Assembly (NCBI GenBank): GCA_037951165.1
Contig: JBBDHG010000134.1
Location: forward strand, 108,501-172,500
Length of the DNA: 64,000 nucleotides
From: Lophius americanus
Lineage: Eukaryota; Chordata; Actinopteri; Lophiiformes; Lophiidae
Reading direction: 5' to 3'
The notes under the pieces are model-generated. The model did not search any database, was not told the DNA's origin, and saw only the letters and a list, made by a program, of their open reading frames with translations. The translations under genes were made by a program, and so were the position numbers. Of the stretch, positions 35,437 to 47,443 are shown in pieces. Within the stretch, counting starts at the first letter, position 1. Each line of letters opens with the position of its first letter.

Positions 35437-38400
35437 TTACTTGCTTGGATTACTCCAACTTAAATACATTGAAGAAAAAAATAGAATGACAGCTATGACA
35501 TAAAAAGCTAAGAAAACTTTGTTGATTGTTTTCGTCACCGTGGTCCAGTAGCCAGGCAGCTGTTTTTCCTCCTTTCTGTTGTTCAGGAGCTCGTTGAGTG
35601 TTTTGAACACCTCCCTCAATTCATCTGAGAGCTTTTCAAAGTCGTGGGATGCCTCCGCCAGTAGGCTGGTGCTGCTTCCCTGAAAAAGTAGTTTCATTAT
35701 CTGCACTAAAAAACATCATTATACAAATACAGCTGCTAGAGTTGATAGAGAAGTCAAGGTCTAATGATAAGAATTTTTTAAGATAAGATAAGATCTTTAT
35801 TCTTGTCATCATACAGTGTACGACAAAATTATGATGGTCGGTGGAAGGTCAGTCCTGAGCTGCTGCCACTATGGGCCAACCTGACCTGATTCCTAGCATA
35901 TATGTCTTTGATGGTGGGAGGAAACCAGAGCACCTGGAGGAAACCCACACAAGCCCAGAAAGAAAATACAAACTTAAAACAGAAAGGACCTGGGACAGAC
36001 CAGGGCTCGAACCTGAAACCTTCTTGCTGTGGTGCAGTGGTTAGCCCTGCACCACTGAGCAGCTGTGCTCACATGTTGATCAGTGCAGATCACATTTGAA
36101 ATGACCTGTAATATCAAAATCATTAAAAAAAAAGAAGATGCAAAAGCACCCAATCATAAATGTATTTTTGTTTTTTTTTAAGGAAAGCAAGCTGCAACAG
36201 GAACCGAGCATGATAGGCATCTTCACATTACTTAATTATTTTGCTGGGAAAACACAATACTTCAGCAAGCACTATTAATATGCAACTATAATGTGGTTGA
36301 CTTCCTCACATAATATAGTTCACACTTGAGCAACCCAACATTTTGAACACCTCAGAAAACATAATCGATTTCAGGTTAATACTATATTCGTCACCCAAAC
36401 CCAATCACTCTGATCTGTGAGCCGGATACTTTTGATATCTAATGGCAATGGTTTGGTAGAAATTGTAAGGTTTCTGTATTTTCTGTATTTCAAAATGAAC
36501 AGCGTTCATATGAGAATGAATGAAGAATGTGAATGAAACTCATGAAATCAAATCAAAAATAAATTATATGCATGCCAGGCCAGTAGTTAGCAGTCCAACT
36601 TTTCAAAATCTACACCACAGAGGACTACCATGCTCTTGGATGCAAACAAGAGTTATAGTTGTAGGATAAGTATAATTGCAGGATAAGTCTGTATGTATGA
36701 TGGGCTAATAGTGCCATATTGAGAAAATAAATAAAAATAAAAGATTAAAGTTGTAATATGACGAGAAAAGAGTTGTATTTCTATGAGAATAAAGTATACT
36801 CATTAAAGGAGAGTGAAGAAAAGTGGAGAATCTTGTCAAGTTATATTGCAATAACAATATAACTTTTGCAAATCAATAACTACTGAATCTCTTTGTAGAT
36901 AAACACATCATCATAAGAAGCTGTGTGAGAAACTGTTCACTAGGAGTGAACCACTGCAGCATCATGCACTCCAGTCATTAAAAAAATGAATTACTCAATG
37001 GTTAATTTCCCACTTATACCATGGCCACTTTCCAAATAAATGTCACATAAAATTAAATTAAAATTCTAATTAGTTTGGTTTCTAATTTAGCATGTGCACG
37101 AAAAATGTCAAAAAACCGTCTGAGAATAAAGACTGAGAGCTTGTGCAAAGAGCAGCTTTCAAGGTTATGAGTAATTGGTGGAAAATATGAATTAATAGTA
37201 GATTAATAGATAGACTCCCCTGGATAACCATAAAGGCTCATAAAATGACCTGAGATCAAACACCGGTTGATTAGACTAGATTCCAGTTTCATTTGACATT
37301 TGCAGATCTTTGATGTAATTAGGAACCTTAAAGAGTTTTACAGCAACAAGAAAAGTTTTAAAGTGGTGAAAATTTGGATGGCAAGCCAAGGCAATGAGTG
37401 ACACAATATGTTGTTTTCCTGAAACAATAAGCATGATTTTGAAACAATTGAAGCCTATTGAAGCAATTCTTAGTGATATCTATGAAAGGAAAGGAAAAAA
37501 GAAATGCTTGGACACAGCTCTGATTCCTTAAAGAGGAGAGGATCGTATTTTGGTAATGAACCTATGTTGAAAGAAACCTCTATTATGTGACCATGTTCCA
37601 AGGGACTTGCAGTCTATCTGACTGAAATAATTTGTTTTTGTAAACCAGATAATTATCATTTTGTCATAGTTAATGTCACAGTGGCTCAGACATTTAGGGT
37701 GGGTGACAGACAGGGTGGAGGAGCACATGGCGCAGTCATCTCTGATTAAGCCCCTGATAAAGCTGATAGACTCTGATGAGGATCCTGGAAAGTTGAATTA
37801 AGACTGGCGATGAAAATTTATTTTCCATTTAAGTCTTGTTTTGGTCTTGTTTATTTCCAACGTGTACAAGGCTTTATGTTAAGCATTCAACTATTGTAAC
37901 TGCAGGAACACAAGAACAAAGACCATAGCACCTATAGGGAGGAGAAGGCCTTACTGAATTGACTTTAATATCTCAGAAGTTTTTCAGCAACATATGCTTA
38001 AGAGGGGAATGTTTTGCTCCCCAAACACCAAGAAGGAGTTATGCTTCTAGATGTGGATGGTTCGAAGTTTGGTGTGAGATGTGAGATTTGAGAGAATCAG
38101 GCAATGGGGCCCCCCAGTGGGTGGCCAGACAACAGTCCAAAGTGTAATGCCCATAAATCATGCTCCTCCCACTTTCCGAGTAGGAAAGTGGGAGGAGCAT
38201 GGGAGGTAGTTACTTTGGGGTGTCCATGCACAGTCTGTACATGCTGAGTGCAGGGGACTGATGATTGGTAATGAGGCTTGCCCGAACATGAGAGTGAGCA
38301 TTCATCTTGTAAATCCATGTGATGTGTATTGGGAAAATTGAGCCGGAATTTGGATGCGGAATCTTCTAAGGTGATTGAGGGCTTCTGTGGAAGGTTAGTG

Positions 38401-41400
38401 GTTAAATCCCTGGTCCCTGCTGTCCACCTGCTGAGGTGTCCTCGAGCAAGATATTGTTACATTGACAAGTGTTTGCAGGAATGGTTGTTGCTCCTTCTGA
38501 ACATTTGTCAACCAGTATCTTTGGCGTATAAGTATGAGGTCACTATATTGGGGAGGATAAGTAGTGTTGCCTTAGGCATCATGGAGTTTATGACATTAGG
38601 ACAGTAGAAAGATACATTTGATTCAAACTGATGGTACAGAATGAACTTATAGACTCAAAGGAAATACCTTGTTTTAAGTCTTAATTCAGTGGCCATGGTA
38701 TCATGACAGGCAATTTCATTTTGATTGACCTGGCATAGCATCATAGGCTAAAATTGTAATTCACCAGAAAAACCTTTCAGTAAGAAACACTCTATATAAT
38801 CCACGCAAAACAATTTTAACACCTAATAAGGACATTTTCAGGGGTCAGGGGTCAGGGGTCGGTGAAATTAAAAGATTTAAATAGTGAAGCATAAATCTTA
38901 CCTCTTTAGCCATTGTCAGCATTCCAGATGGAAATTCAGCGGGAGACACATCACATAAACAAGGAGAGTGAACAGATTTATTAATATCTAGAAAGATGTT
39001 TAAGACAATAAAAAGACACTAAACAGTGCATACTCCAAACAGCCATAACATTATAACTACAGTCAGGTGAAGTGGTTAAAAAATGTTATCGTGTTAGAAT
39101 GGCACCTGTCAGTGAGTGGAGTGTATTGAGCTGTAAGTGAACATACTGTCAGTATAGTAGAAGGATAAAGACCTGAGCAACTCTGAAAAAGACCAAACAA
39201 CAAACTCATCTCTTCTTGGGTTTTTCCAATCAGCAGTGTGTGGTGGCTAATCAAAGCAGTTCAAGGAAAAACAATCAGTAAACCGTCAAAAGCACCCCTG
39301 GCTGATTAATGCGTGCGGGGAGTGACAATAGCCTGCGTTGTCCAATCGCACAGAATGTCTGCTGTTTCACAGATCGAAAAAGTTGGTTCAAATGGAAAGG
39401 TGTCAAAACATAATGTCCCGTATGTATGGGTCTGCTTCGCCGCAGACCAGTCAAAGTGTCTATACTGACCCTTCTCTATTGCCAAAAGCCCCATACAACG
39501 ACCACGTCAAGCAAGAGGAAAAAGTAGCTGGATGAATGAACTGATGAATCAGATTTTCTTATCATCTTGATGGGCGAGTTTACAAGCTCTTACCTAGGTA
39601 AGAGACCAGGATGCACCGTTGGGAGCAGGGAAACCCAAGGAGGCAGTGTGATACTTCAATATTCTCCTGGGATACGTTGGGTCTCATCATTCATGTGGAT
39701 GTAACTTTGACACTAAACACCTGCCCAAACATTGTTGCGGACCAAGACTACCCTTTCATGAAAACAGCATGGAGTAAAGGTAGTAGCCTGTTTCAGAGGG
39801 ATAATGCGCCTTGCCATACTGCAATAATGGTTAAATATACAACAAGGAGTTTAAGGTGTTTTAATCTTAATCCAAAAAAGAATCTGTGGGATGATAAACA
39901 AGTCCACAATACCACAGCACATACCATAGCTTATCGCTATTCAACATAATAAAGTAATATCCTGCTTTGAAAGATGATCAGTCTTTATCTTTTGTGATGA
40001 AAAATGAGCAAACTCCTCTATTAGCTGTCCTAAATCTCACCTTTAAAACAGTTACGGATGCTGACTTCGCCTTGATTGGCTCCATGGTCTACAGTCAGGC
40101 ATGTGTCTTTATTATTATTGTCCTTGTTGTCTTTCTGGTCTTTCTCCATCAGATACATTACCAGTATTGTCTCCAGGAGGCTGAGCATCATCAAACCAAA
40201 TATCCCAATGCAGTAAACAGCTTAAGGAAGAAAGCTCTTTTTATTAATGTGAACAAAAAAATACTCATTGAGTCATTATGTGCTGATCAAAGAAAGTGTA
40301 ATTCAATAAAATCAAAAAAGAGATTTTTTTTTTACCTATAAGTGGAATTTTGTTAGAAGAGGAGGGGAGTATTTCATTCAGAATAAGCTGCATCACAGTC
40401 ACTGCAAGCATAACAGTGACCTTGAAGCTTAGCTTCTCGCCACCGCTGTCTGAGATTAGGAAGGAAGCGAAGTCCAGACACAAGAATAGAAGGATGGGAA
40501 GCATGAAATTGACAATGTAGAGGACGGACCGCCTCTTCATGTTGATCTGTGAAACAATGTTCAAGGGTTAATTATTTTGTTAGACTCATTCAACAGAAGC
40601 TGAGGTGAAGCAACTGCAGGTGTTACAGATTAACAGCGGTTAACAGGATCCACCAACAAGTTATCTGACCCATTCTGCAGAATTGCAAATCACATGGTTT
40701 GATAAAGAAAAAATAGGATGAATTGCATATTGAGACTATTTACTCAAAGATAAAACAGGAGCCATGAAAAAAGAAATAGAAAAAAGAACGGAAGAATATA
40801 TTTCTTGATATTATTTATGAAATGAAAAATGAAAATGAAAAAATTGAAAAACATGTATCTTTCAGTTCACATTTTTTTGGATGTCAGATTGCAAAAATAC
40901 TTACAGTGCAAACCACCATGCTCTGATTGAGACCAAAATTGTCGACCATTTTGTTTGTGATTTCCATGTTGATGAACAGCCACTCAGACTGGCTCCTCAT
41001 CATCGCACGAGACCATTCTGTGCTTTTTGCAGAGTTGCTGAGCGGAACAAAGCGGATTTCGTCAACTGGGGAAGGAGATGAAAATAAAACTGATGCATCT
41101 TTGCAGTTTGAGAAAATAGAGGAATGCATGGTGGGGTATACAGTGCCGATAGTCACAAAAGATATGAGAATACATAAGCTACATTACAGGAACGTCATGT
41201 TAAGGGCTCACCTGTATGAATGATAGACTTGAAGGTGAGATTGCAGCTCTGAATATCAAAGGGGAATTTGTACACGTGCATCTTGCAGGTGGTGATAACC
41301 ATCATGTCATTCCTTAGTGAAACCCTGCCTTTGCTGGAGACGAGGAGATAAGGACTCTGGGAAGCCTTATCCTTCTCTGTCCTGAAGGAAGACAAAAACA

Positions 41401-42278
41401 ATCAACTGAATTTTATATTGATTTTTTTATTCTATTTTATTAACTTTTAATTATTGATAACATTACATAAAGTAATTCAAAATAAATTGAGAGTCAGAAC
41501 TGATTAAATTTCTTGTGGAGCCACACAAAGGAACGTATGGAGAAACATTCATTTTCCATATTTTAACATTGTAAGACAAGAGAGTTTTCACCTGTAACAT
41601 ATACACTTAGAACTGTAAATGACTTAATGGGTTTTCATGAATAAAGTACGGGGGTGGGGTGTGTACCAAAGGAAAAATCACATCAAACTTTGGATAAAGA
41701 AGTTAATTCATGACATTTTTTCTTTTCATTCTTTAATATATCTATGGGAGATGGATTAGATTTTTTTGGTCAGAATAATGCATAAACTACAATCCCAACA
41801 CACTTGGTGGGGTACACTCTGGAAAATTCCTCAACTCCTCATAGAACACCTGCTGAACCCGTCATCTTGTGTCTTCTCACTTTGTTCTTTCTTACTTTCT
41901 TTATTCAGTCTTTCGTCTCTTGTTTGCATGTTGTCACACACCTGTTTTGTAAGATCCACATGAGAAATGATTGATCAATGTCTCCCGCCTATATAGATCA
42001 GTGTGTTTGTCTCTTTTGTTGCCAGTTTTCTGTGGGATGTGAGCTTTAATGGATGCTTGCCTCTTCCGCTTCCGCTTCCGACCCTGAACAGCATAATTGA
42101 TTACTGGTCTGATAAATTGGTGATAGCGCTCTCTCTCTCTCCGTGTCACCGACATGTAGACCTGGCGTATATCCCGTTGTCACAGTCATTGCATAGCTTT
42201 TATAGATAAATATTCCCGTTGTCCAAGGAAATCAGTTTTTCTTAAGAAATACTGAAGATGAAATAAATAAATAAAATG

Positions 42279-42365
<87 letters not shown>

Positions 42366-44541
42366 CATTATTATAATTATTAATCATTAAGCTTTTGTAT
42401 CTTTTTTAAACTTAAAAAAAAACCTGTGTCTGAGGATAACGAATGTCACTCTTGCCTATCTCTGCCTAACTGTTTGTTTGGGCTATGATTTACCTGTGCA
42501 TGAGACATATTTGCTTGTCCTCCCTCTGCCTAGACCATATCCTGCGTAGAAATTTTCTAACTTGAAGCCGGATCGCTGCTTTATCAAAACACTGAACTGT
42601 ATTTTTGGGTCCCTGTCTTGTGTCTGTTATTCAGTCCTCTATTTGTGAAATGTACTCCAGCAGTCATCAGTGATTGTGATGAGACTGGATGATGGGTCCC
42701 AAGTTTGATCTTTTTCATCTGTGTCTGTTCATGCTAGCCTGTCATGCAACATTTCTTTATTGTGTAAAATGAACATGCATATTTTACTTCAACACGTTAC
42801 ATTATTATGATGATGCAATTTTTCAGTTAACGCATTATTACATCTTATAACATGTGTACAATTTAATATCAGGATTTAAAACAATAATGAGGCATTCAGC
42901 AAATGTGGGTGCATGGTGGTGGTGTGCACATGCAAATAACTTACATCTCTTCGATAATAAGATCTGGCTTCCAAAGTACTTTAGTAGGAAGAGTAACCCT
43001 TTGAATACCACAGAAATCTTGAGGATCCCACGAAATGTAAGAATCAAACCAACCCTATTGAGGAAAAAATGCATTTGAATAGAAGTATCTGAGTTTCTCT
43101 TTTGAGTGAGAGGCAGGGTCATTCAATCAAAAATATCTCCTCCTCACAGAGAACTCACCATATCAATCCAAATGTAAGAAACAAATTGTTGGTCTTTCTC
43201 ATTCTAAAAGTAAAGAAATATGTGTGAAAATACAAATTTATTCAAGTTACAACAAGTTAACAAACAGTAACAATAAGCTTATGTCCTATTTATGTAAAAT
43301 CTAGACATCTTTCAGAGGAGCCAATCGTCCACGAAGGTTATATAAATTATTTCTACATGGGTTATTACCTGTAAAAAACAAAATGGATCTGGCATTGAAT
43401 AACATGATAATAGATAGTTAGTTAAGAATAAAAATATTTCTCTAGTGAAGGTTTTTTCAGGAACTAGCCCTGTAGGTTTTGAAGATGCGGTAATGTTGAC
43501 AGCTTTCTGTGTCGGCACAGGTTCAGCTACAGTAATATCATAGTTGGACGTCTGTAGCGTTTGTTACATGACTGTAGTGAATTTTCGATACACTCTATAC
43601 ATTTAAACATTCTAGATCCAAATATGCAGGGATGTGCCTGTCAACCTTCGGCCTAAGAAAAGGTTAAAATCAGATTCAACAAGATGAACAAAAATTGAGT
43701 TCATAAACACGAGAAGAGACCTACCACATCTAGAATGGCATAAAGGAGCACATCCAGAATAACTTCTAAGGATAAGTCTGGGTCGGTAACAGGTCGGGTC
43801 ATGGAGTATGCCATGTGGTCTTTTAAATTCAAATGCTTTACAACATCCCGATAACTGCAGCTGCCATTGTTGGATTTCCCATCTGAAGAGAAAACATCAA
43901 GATGTGTTCTTTGGATGATTTACTTATAAACATAGAACCATCCAAAAATGTAATTACCATCAGGAATGTTTACTGGGCCATGCGTCCCGTTACTGAACTA
44001 CTGTGCTAACAGTGAAATCTCACTGCGAAGTTTTAAGAAGTTGAAATATTTTGGCAGGTAGTTCATTTAAATACATTTTAAACCATTACTTTCATTCTTA
44101 AATATATAATCCACTAAGCAAAGAAAGCTTTAGCCTCAAACACTCTCTCAGCAGACTCAGCAGGAAACAAGAGTTATGATCGAGGTCTGATAACAACACA
44201 GAAAAAAAACATATGATATTATATTGGTAATAAAACAAGATTGATTCTGCCACAGTTCCTGACAACATGCTACTGAGTAGTAGTCTGAAATTTTTCCGGC
44301 TTTCAGAAAACAATAACCTTCTAATAACTTAATAGAAACTGTGTCCATATAAGTCTCGATTAGCTGCATACCAACAAATTTTCATTAAGACATATTCCTT
44401 GAAAGAAATAACTTAACATAAATCAGTGATGTCTGTGATATTCAGAGCAGCAGGGAAACTGACAATAAAAGAAACCTTACTTGTGAGGTGGATCAGAAAG
44501 AGGAGCAAAGCAAGCATCATGAGTCCAGCATGTGTGATCAT
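35437..44541 (-). CDS. Cys-loop receptor subunit A, 5-HT3-receptor-like, ten exons, 474 aa
   Basis: Exons in transcript order: 44481-44541, 43725-43882, 43159-43203, 42945-43054, 41212-41381, 40905-41065, 40336-40546, 40041-40220, 38902-38987, 35437-35679. Sizes of 45, 110 and 170 are classic for HTR3 exons 3-5. A signal peptide (MITHAGLMMLALLLFL) is followed by the ligand-binding domain, with W85 (loop D), PDLIIEE (loop A) and a Cys loop C157-C171 enclosing 13 residues. TM1 is at about 243-263. TM2 has E272 at -1', L282 at 9' and E293 at 20', which predicts a cation-selective channel. TM3 follows (IGIFGLMMLSLLET), then a short intracellular loop and TM4 (VFLAFYVIAVILFFSSMYL). An in-frame ATG at 44604 would add 21 residues. 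The loop B Trp and loop E Tyr of 5-HT3A are replaced (I178, R148). A decayed Tc1 element fills most of intron 8. A ZACN-like identity is an alternative to HTR3. Confidence 0.87.
35768..36070 (+). repeat. Dispersed fish repeat in receptor A intron 9
   Basis: Starts aagataagataagatcttta and later contains gggaggaaaccagagcacc and ccttcttgctgtggtgcag. These are phrases of the common fish repeat also present at 33590. The rest of this 3.2-kb intron (36071-38901) is AT-rich without a gene. Confidence 0.6.
38159..38201. repeat. Perfect 19-bp inverted repeat with 5-base loop
   Basis: 38159-38177 and 38183-38201 are exact reverse complements (catgctcctcccactttcc) separated by gagta. This predicts a strong hairpin or cruciform in receptor A intron 9. 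Confidence 0.95.
39036..39960 (+). mobile_element. Decayed Tc1/mariner-like transposon, near full length, in receptor A intron 8
   Basis: The 5' end has the family motif agccataacattataac. The 3' part translates in pieces as QRDNAPCHTA and LNPKKNLWDD, corresponding to the DNAPCHxA and SPDLNPIExxW boxes of Tc1 transposases. Frames are broken and the central helix-turn-helix region is degraded, so no active protein is encoded. It occupies nearly all of intron 8. Confidence 0.85.
42279..42380. repeat. (ATT)n microsatellite
   Basis: About 33 att units with single-base interruptions near 42337 and 42366, in intron 4 of receptor A. Confidence 0.95.
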
Positions 44542-45740
44542 CCAGTGTTTTTGTGATAGGTATGTTGTGCATTGAGGTGTGTCCAGCATCTCCATTATCT
44601 TCATAGAGGAAGAGGGTGGGGCAAACTCACGACCAGCCTCCTTTCTTTCTTTCTTTTTTACCCTTTTACACTGCTGCTGCAGTGGTGGAGAAGTTCCTCA
44701 AAGGATTTAAGGGTGATTTGTGGTTGAAAGCTCATACTGTACCATATTCTATTATCCTGAAGTTCTTCAATGGTTCCATTACGATTTGAAGACTGATGCA
44801 TACATACTTACTTGGAATCTTAGCCCAACTCTTTGTGCTTTCTGGTCCTGCAGGTTCCATGGAGAGTAGTTATACCTACCACAGCTAGGCTATTTTACAC
44901 TGATGGCTACTGACTATTGATGACTGTCGTTCCATTTATAGTATTATTACTGTTATCATTATAATTGTGGTTGCTATCAATGTTAGAGTTCTCTCTGTGT
45001 ATCTCTGTCTCCACCCCTTTTCCTCCCTTCTCCCTTATACAAGATTAATCTCCTCACGTTGATTATTACGACAAAATTTGGACTAAATCGTAGAAACAGA
45101 GAGATTATGGCCTGAAACCCCTTTGGAGATAAAGCTCAACCAGTGTCTGAAATATATGTCTGGGTGAGAATACAATTTGAAAATGAGATTGAGATTTTTG
45201 AGTTTTGTTTTTTTTTAACTTTCTTTGTAAAACAATGTAATGTAAATGAAGCTTTAAGCCTCATATTCTGCACTTTTAAAGGGTAATTATTTCTTGGATT
45301 CTAGGTGATTAATGGTAGTTTGTGATCATGTGTATTATGACCTTGTTCACATCTTACTGTCATCTCTAAGAAGGACTCTTAAAGCTTTTTGCGGTAAGCA
45401 GCAGCAGCTAATGGTTTTTACTTCAACTGCCCCCATAAGCGCTGTGGCCTATAATCCTGGCGACGTTCCCTCTCACCTTTGCACCGCATTTCTGCCTCAT
45501 CTTCAACTCTTACCCTGCCTCACAGTGTGAAAACCCAAGGTTTACGCCAATTTATGTAAACAAGTTCAAATGTGAAATATAAGCCGTGAAAGAAATATCA
45601 AGATTCTTTAATTAAGCTTTCCTTAAAATTAAAAAAACAATACGGTAAGGTATTTATGTAAATACCTTTACCTTGAATTTGTTCTTAAGTTCTTCTATCT
45701 ATCCATCTTCAATTACTACAGTACTTATGTTTGGGGCGGT

Positions 45741-45985
45741 GGGGCGGCTGTAGCTCAGTCGGTAGAGCAGCCGTTTCCCAATCGGAAGATCAGAAGTTAG
45801 CCGAAGTAGTTCGAGTCCCACCAGGGTCTACTTGTTGTAGGGTCCTTGAACAAGACCCTGAGACCTTAGCTCCCCGGGCGCTTTAAAGGGGCCGCCCACT
45901 GCTCCCTCAGGGATGGGTGAAATGCAGAGAAATAATTTCACAATGTTGTACTGTATATGGCTGTATATGATCAATAAAGGATTTT
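45741..45985 (+). mobile_element. tRNA-derived SINE
   Basis: An internal RNA polymerase III promoter is visible: box A tagctcagtcggtagagc at 45751-45768 and box B gttcgagtccc at 45809-45819. A 3' body with ccactgctccctcagggatg follows, ending at an AT-rich tail. The tRNA-like head cannot fold as a functional tRNA, because extra bases separate the boxes and no acceptor 3' strand follows. Confidence 0.8.
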
Positions 45986-46054
45986 GTCTTCTCTTGCAGG
46001 ATCAAGGGCTGGATCCTATCCCAGGTTACATTGGATGAGTGTACCAGGGACAAG

Positions 46055-47443
46055 TTAACCGAACCCTCACGTTGTGTTCATTTAATTTTAATCAATTTGG
46101 TGTTCCCGGTCAAAAATGACCGTTCCATTACAACTCGTCATAAAAACTATAATAATACATATATTTTTATAGCTTGTTGTGTTTTTTTATCAACTGAAGT
46201 TCTTCTGAACATTACAAGTTTTGCACTTCTATTTGTTATTTGTGGCCCGTCTGCCTCATTGTTCTGAGCTTATATATCTTGAATTTGATGTTTAAAAAAC
46301 ATCTGGATTATTTTGACTATAAGAAATAATCACATGAAATAGTATACTTTTTTATCACAGACAACCTTGGGTCAAAGTAACCAAATACATAAAAGCGACC
46401 AGATGCTCATCCACTGTGGCGTTTGGACTTGGGTTAAAGATGCGTGGCAGGCGATCCACCCCCTTGTACCAAACATCTCTGATCGCTGCCAGTTTGTCCT
46501 GTTAATAATAATAATAACAATAATACACTTAATTTATAACACACTTTACATTTGGATCAAATCTCAAAGTGCTAAAAAAGTGCTGAAAGTGCTTGTTGAC
46601 GACAGCCTGGTCTTGTATCACATTTGTACACATCCATCACTTATTCATGTATGCTTTGGTGTCTCCTGGGGCTACCTTCCTCCAATTTTCTTTGTAAATC
46701 AATTTCCCCTCCAACTTGGTCATGTTTACTACTATGGTTTCGCTGGACTCAGTCAGGAACAGTTCAAAGCAGGATTTGATGTCATCAATCCGGGATACGG
46801 CATATTTTGTAGGTCCTGGGGTCATCATGATGGCATTTTCAGCTGAAAGCCTACCTTGATTCTCAGGTGGGGATAAAGTCCAGCATAAGCTCCCATTCTT
46901 TGACTTGAATGTGTCAGCAGCCTCAGCATGGCCATCCTCTTCATCGTTGGATTCCGCCCCATCACTTATTTCTTGGTCTGGATTATATACCGTGTCGTCT
47001 TCAGCTTCTGACACTTCCTTCTCTAATCCATCCTCACTGTCAAAAATATTGCATCTGTCTGTGAGAACTGCCAACAGGTGTTGTTTCCGAGGGAGAGAGA
47101 CTCTACTGCGCAAAGGTTCCCGGTGTGGTTGTCAGATAAACCAAGGTGCGGGCATGCGTGGGTGCGTCCATCAGACAAATGAAGATGAACCTGAGATCAG
47201 TATTTAACACAAATTGTATTGTCCCCCATTCATTTGTAATGACTGGTCATTTTTGACTGGGAACACCAAGAGTTTACAAAAGTTGAATAAAACACACAAA
47301 AGGATATGCAAATTAATACAATTTATTTTGTGTGTTGAAATGAAGTCATGGATCTTAGGTAGGTCTGATCAAATTAACTTCCTTTTTCAGAGATAAAACT
47401 TTTTAATCGGTCAAATTTGACCGGAACACAACATGAGGGTTAA
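46055..47443 (-). mobile_element. piggyBac-family transposon relic with TTAA ends
   Basis: TTAA at 46055-46058 and at 47440-47443 flank inverted ends: ccctcacgttgtgttc on the left, and gaacacaacatgaggg on the right as its near-complement. Subterminal inverted repeats (ggtgttcccggtcaaaaatg near 46100 versus its complement near 47245) add a second inverted pair. TTAA target sites are diagnostic of piggyBac elements. The only transposase remnant is on the minus strand inside. Confidence 0.8.
46637..47113 (-). pseudogene. Truncated piggyBac (PGBD-like) transposase N-terminus
   Basis: A 158-codon frame with an acidic N-terminal region, followed by QGRLSAENAIMMTPGPTKYA and IDDIKSCFELFL. This matches the start of the conserved domain of PGBD4-like transposases. 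The frame ends long before the DDD catalytic domain, and the element is too short to hold the rest, so it is inactive. Confidence 0.8.

Noticed and set aside
45741..45825. Candidate tRNA gene
   Set aside because: Boxes A and B are present but extra bases interrupt the fold and a SINE body follows, so it is a tRNA-derived SINE.
46367..46846. 159-codon open frame on the plus strand
   Set aside because: It runs antisense through the piggyBac transposase remnant and has no family resemblance.
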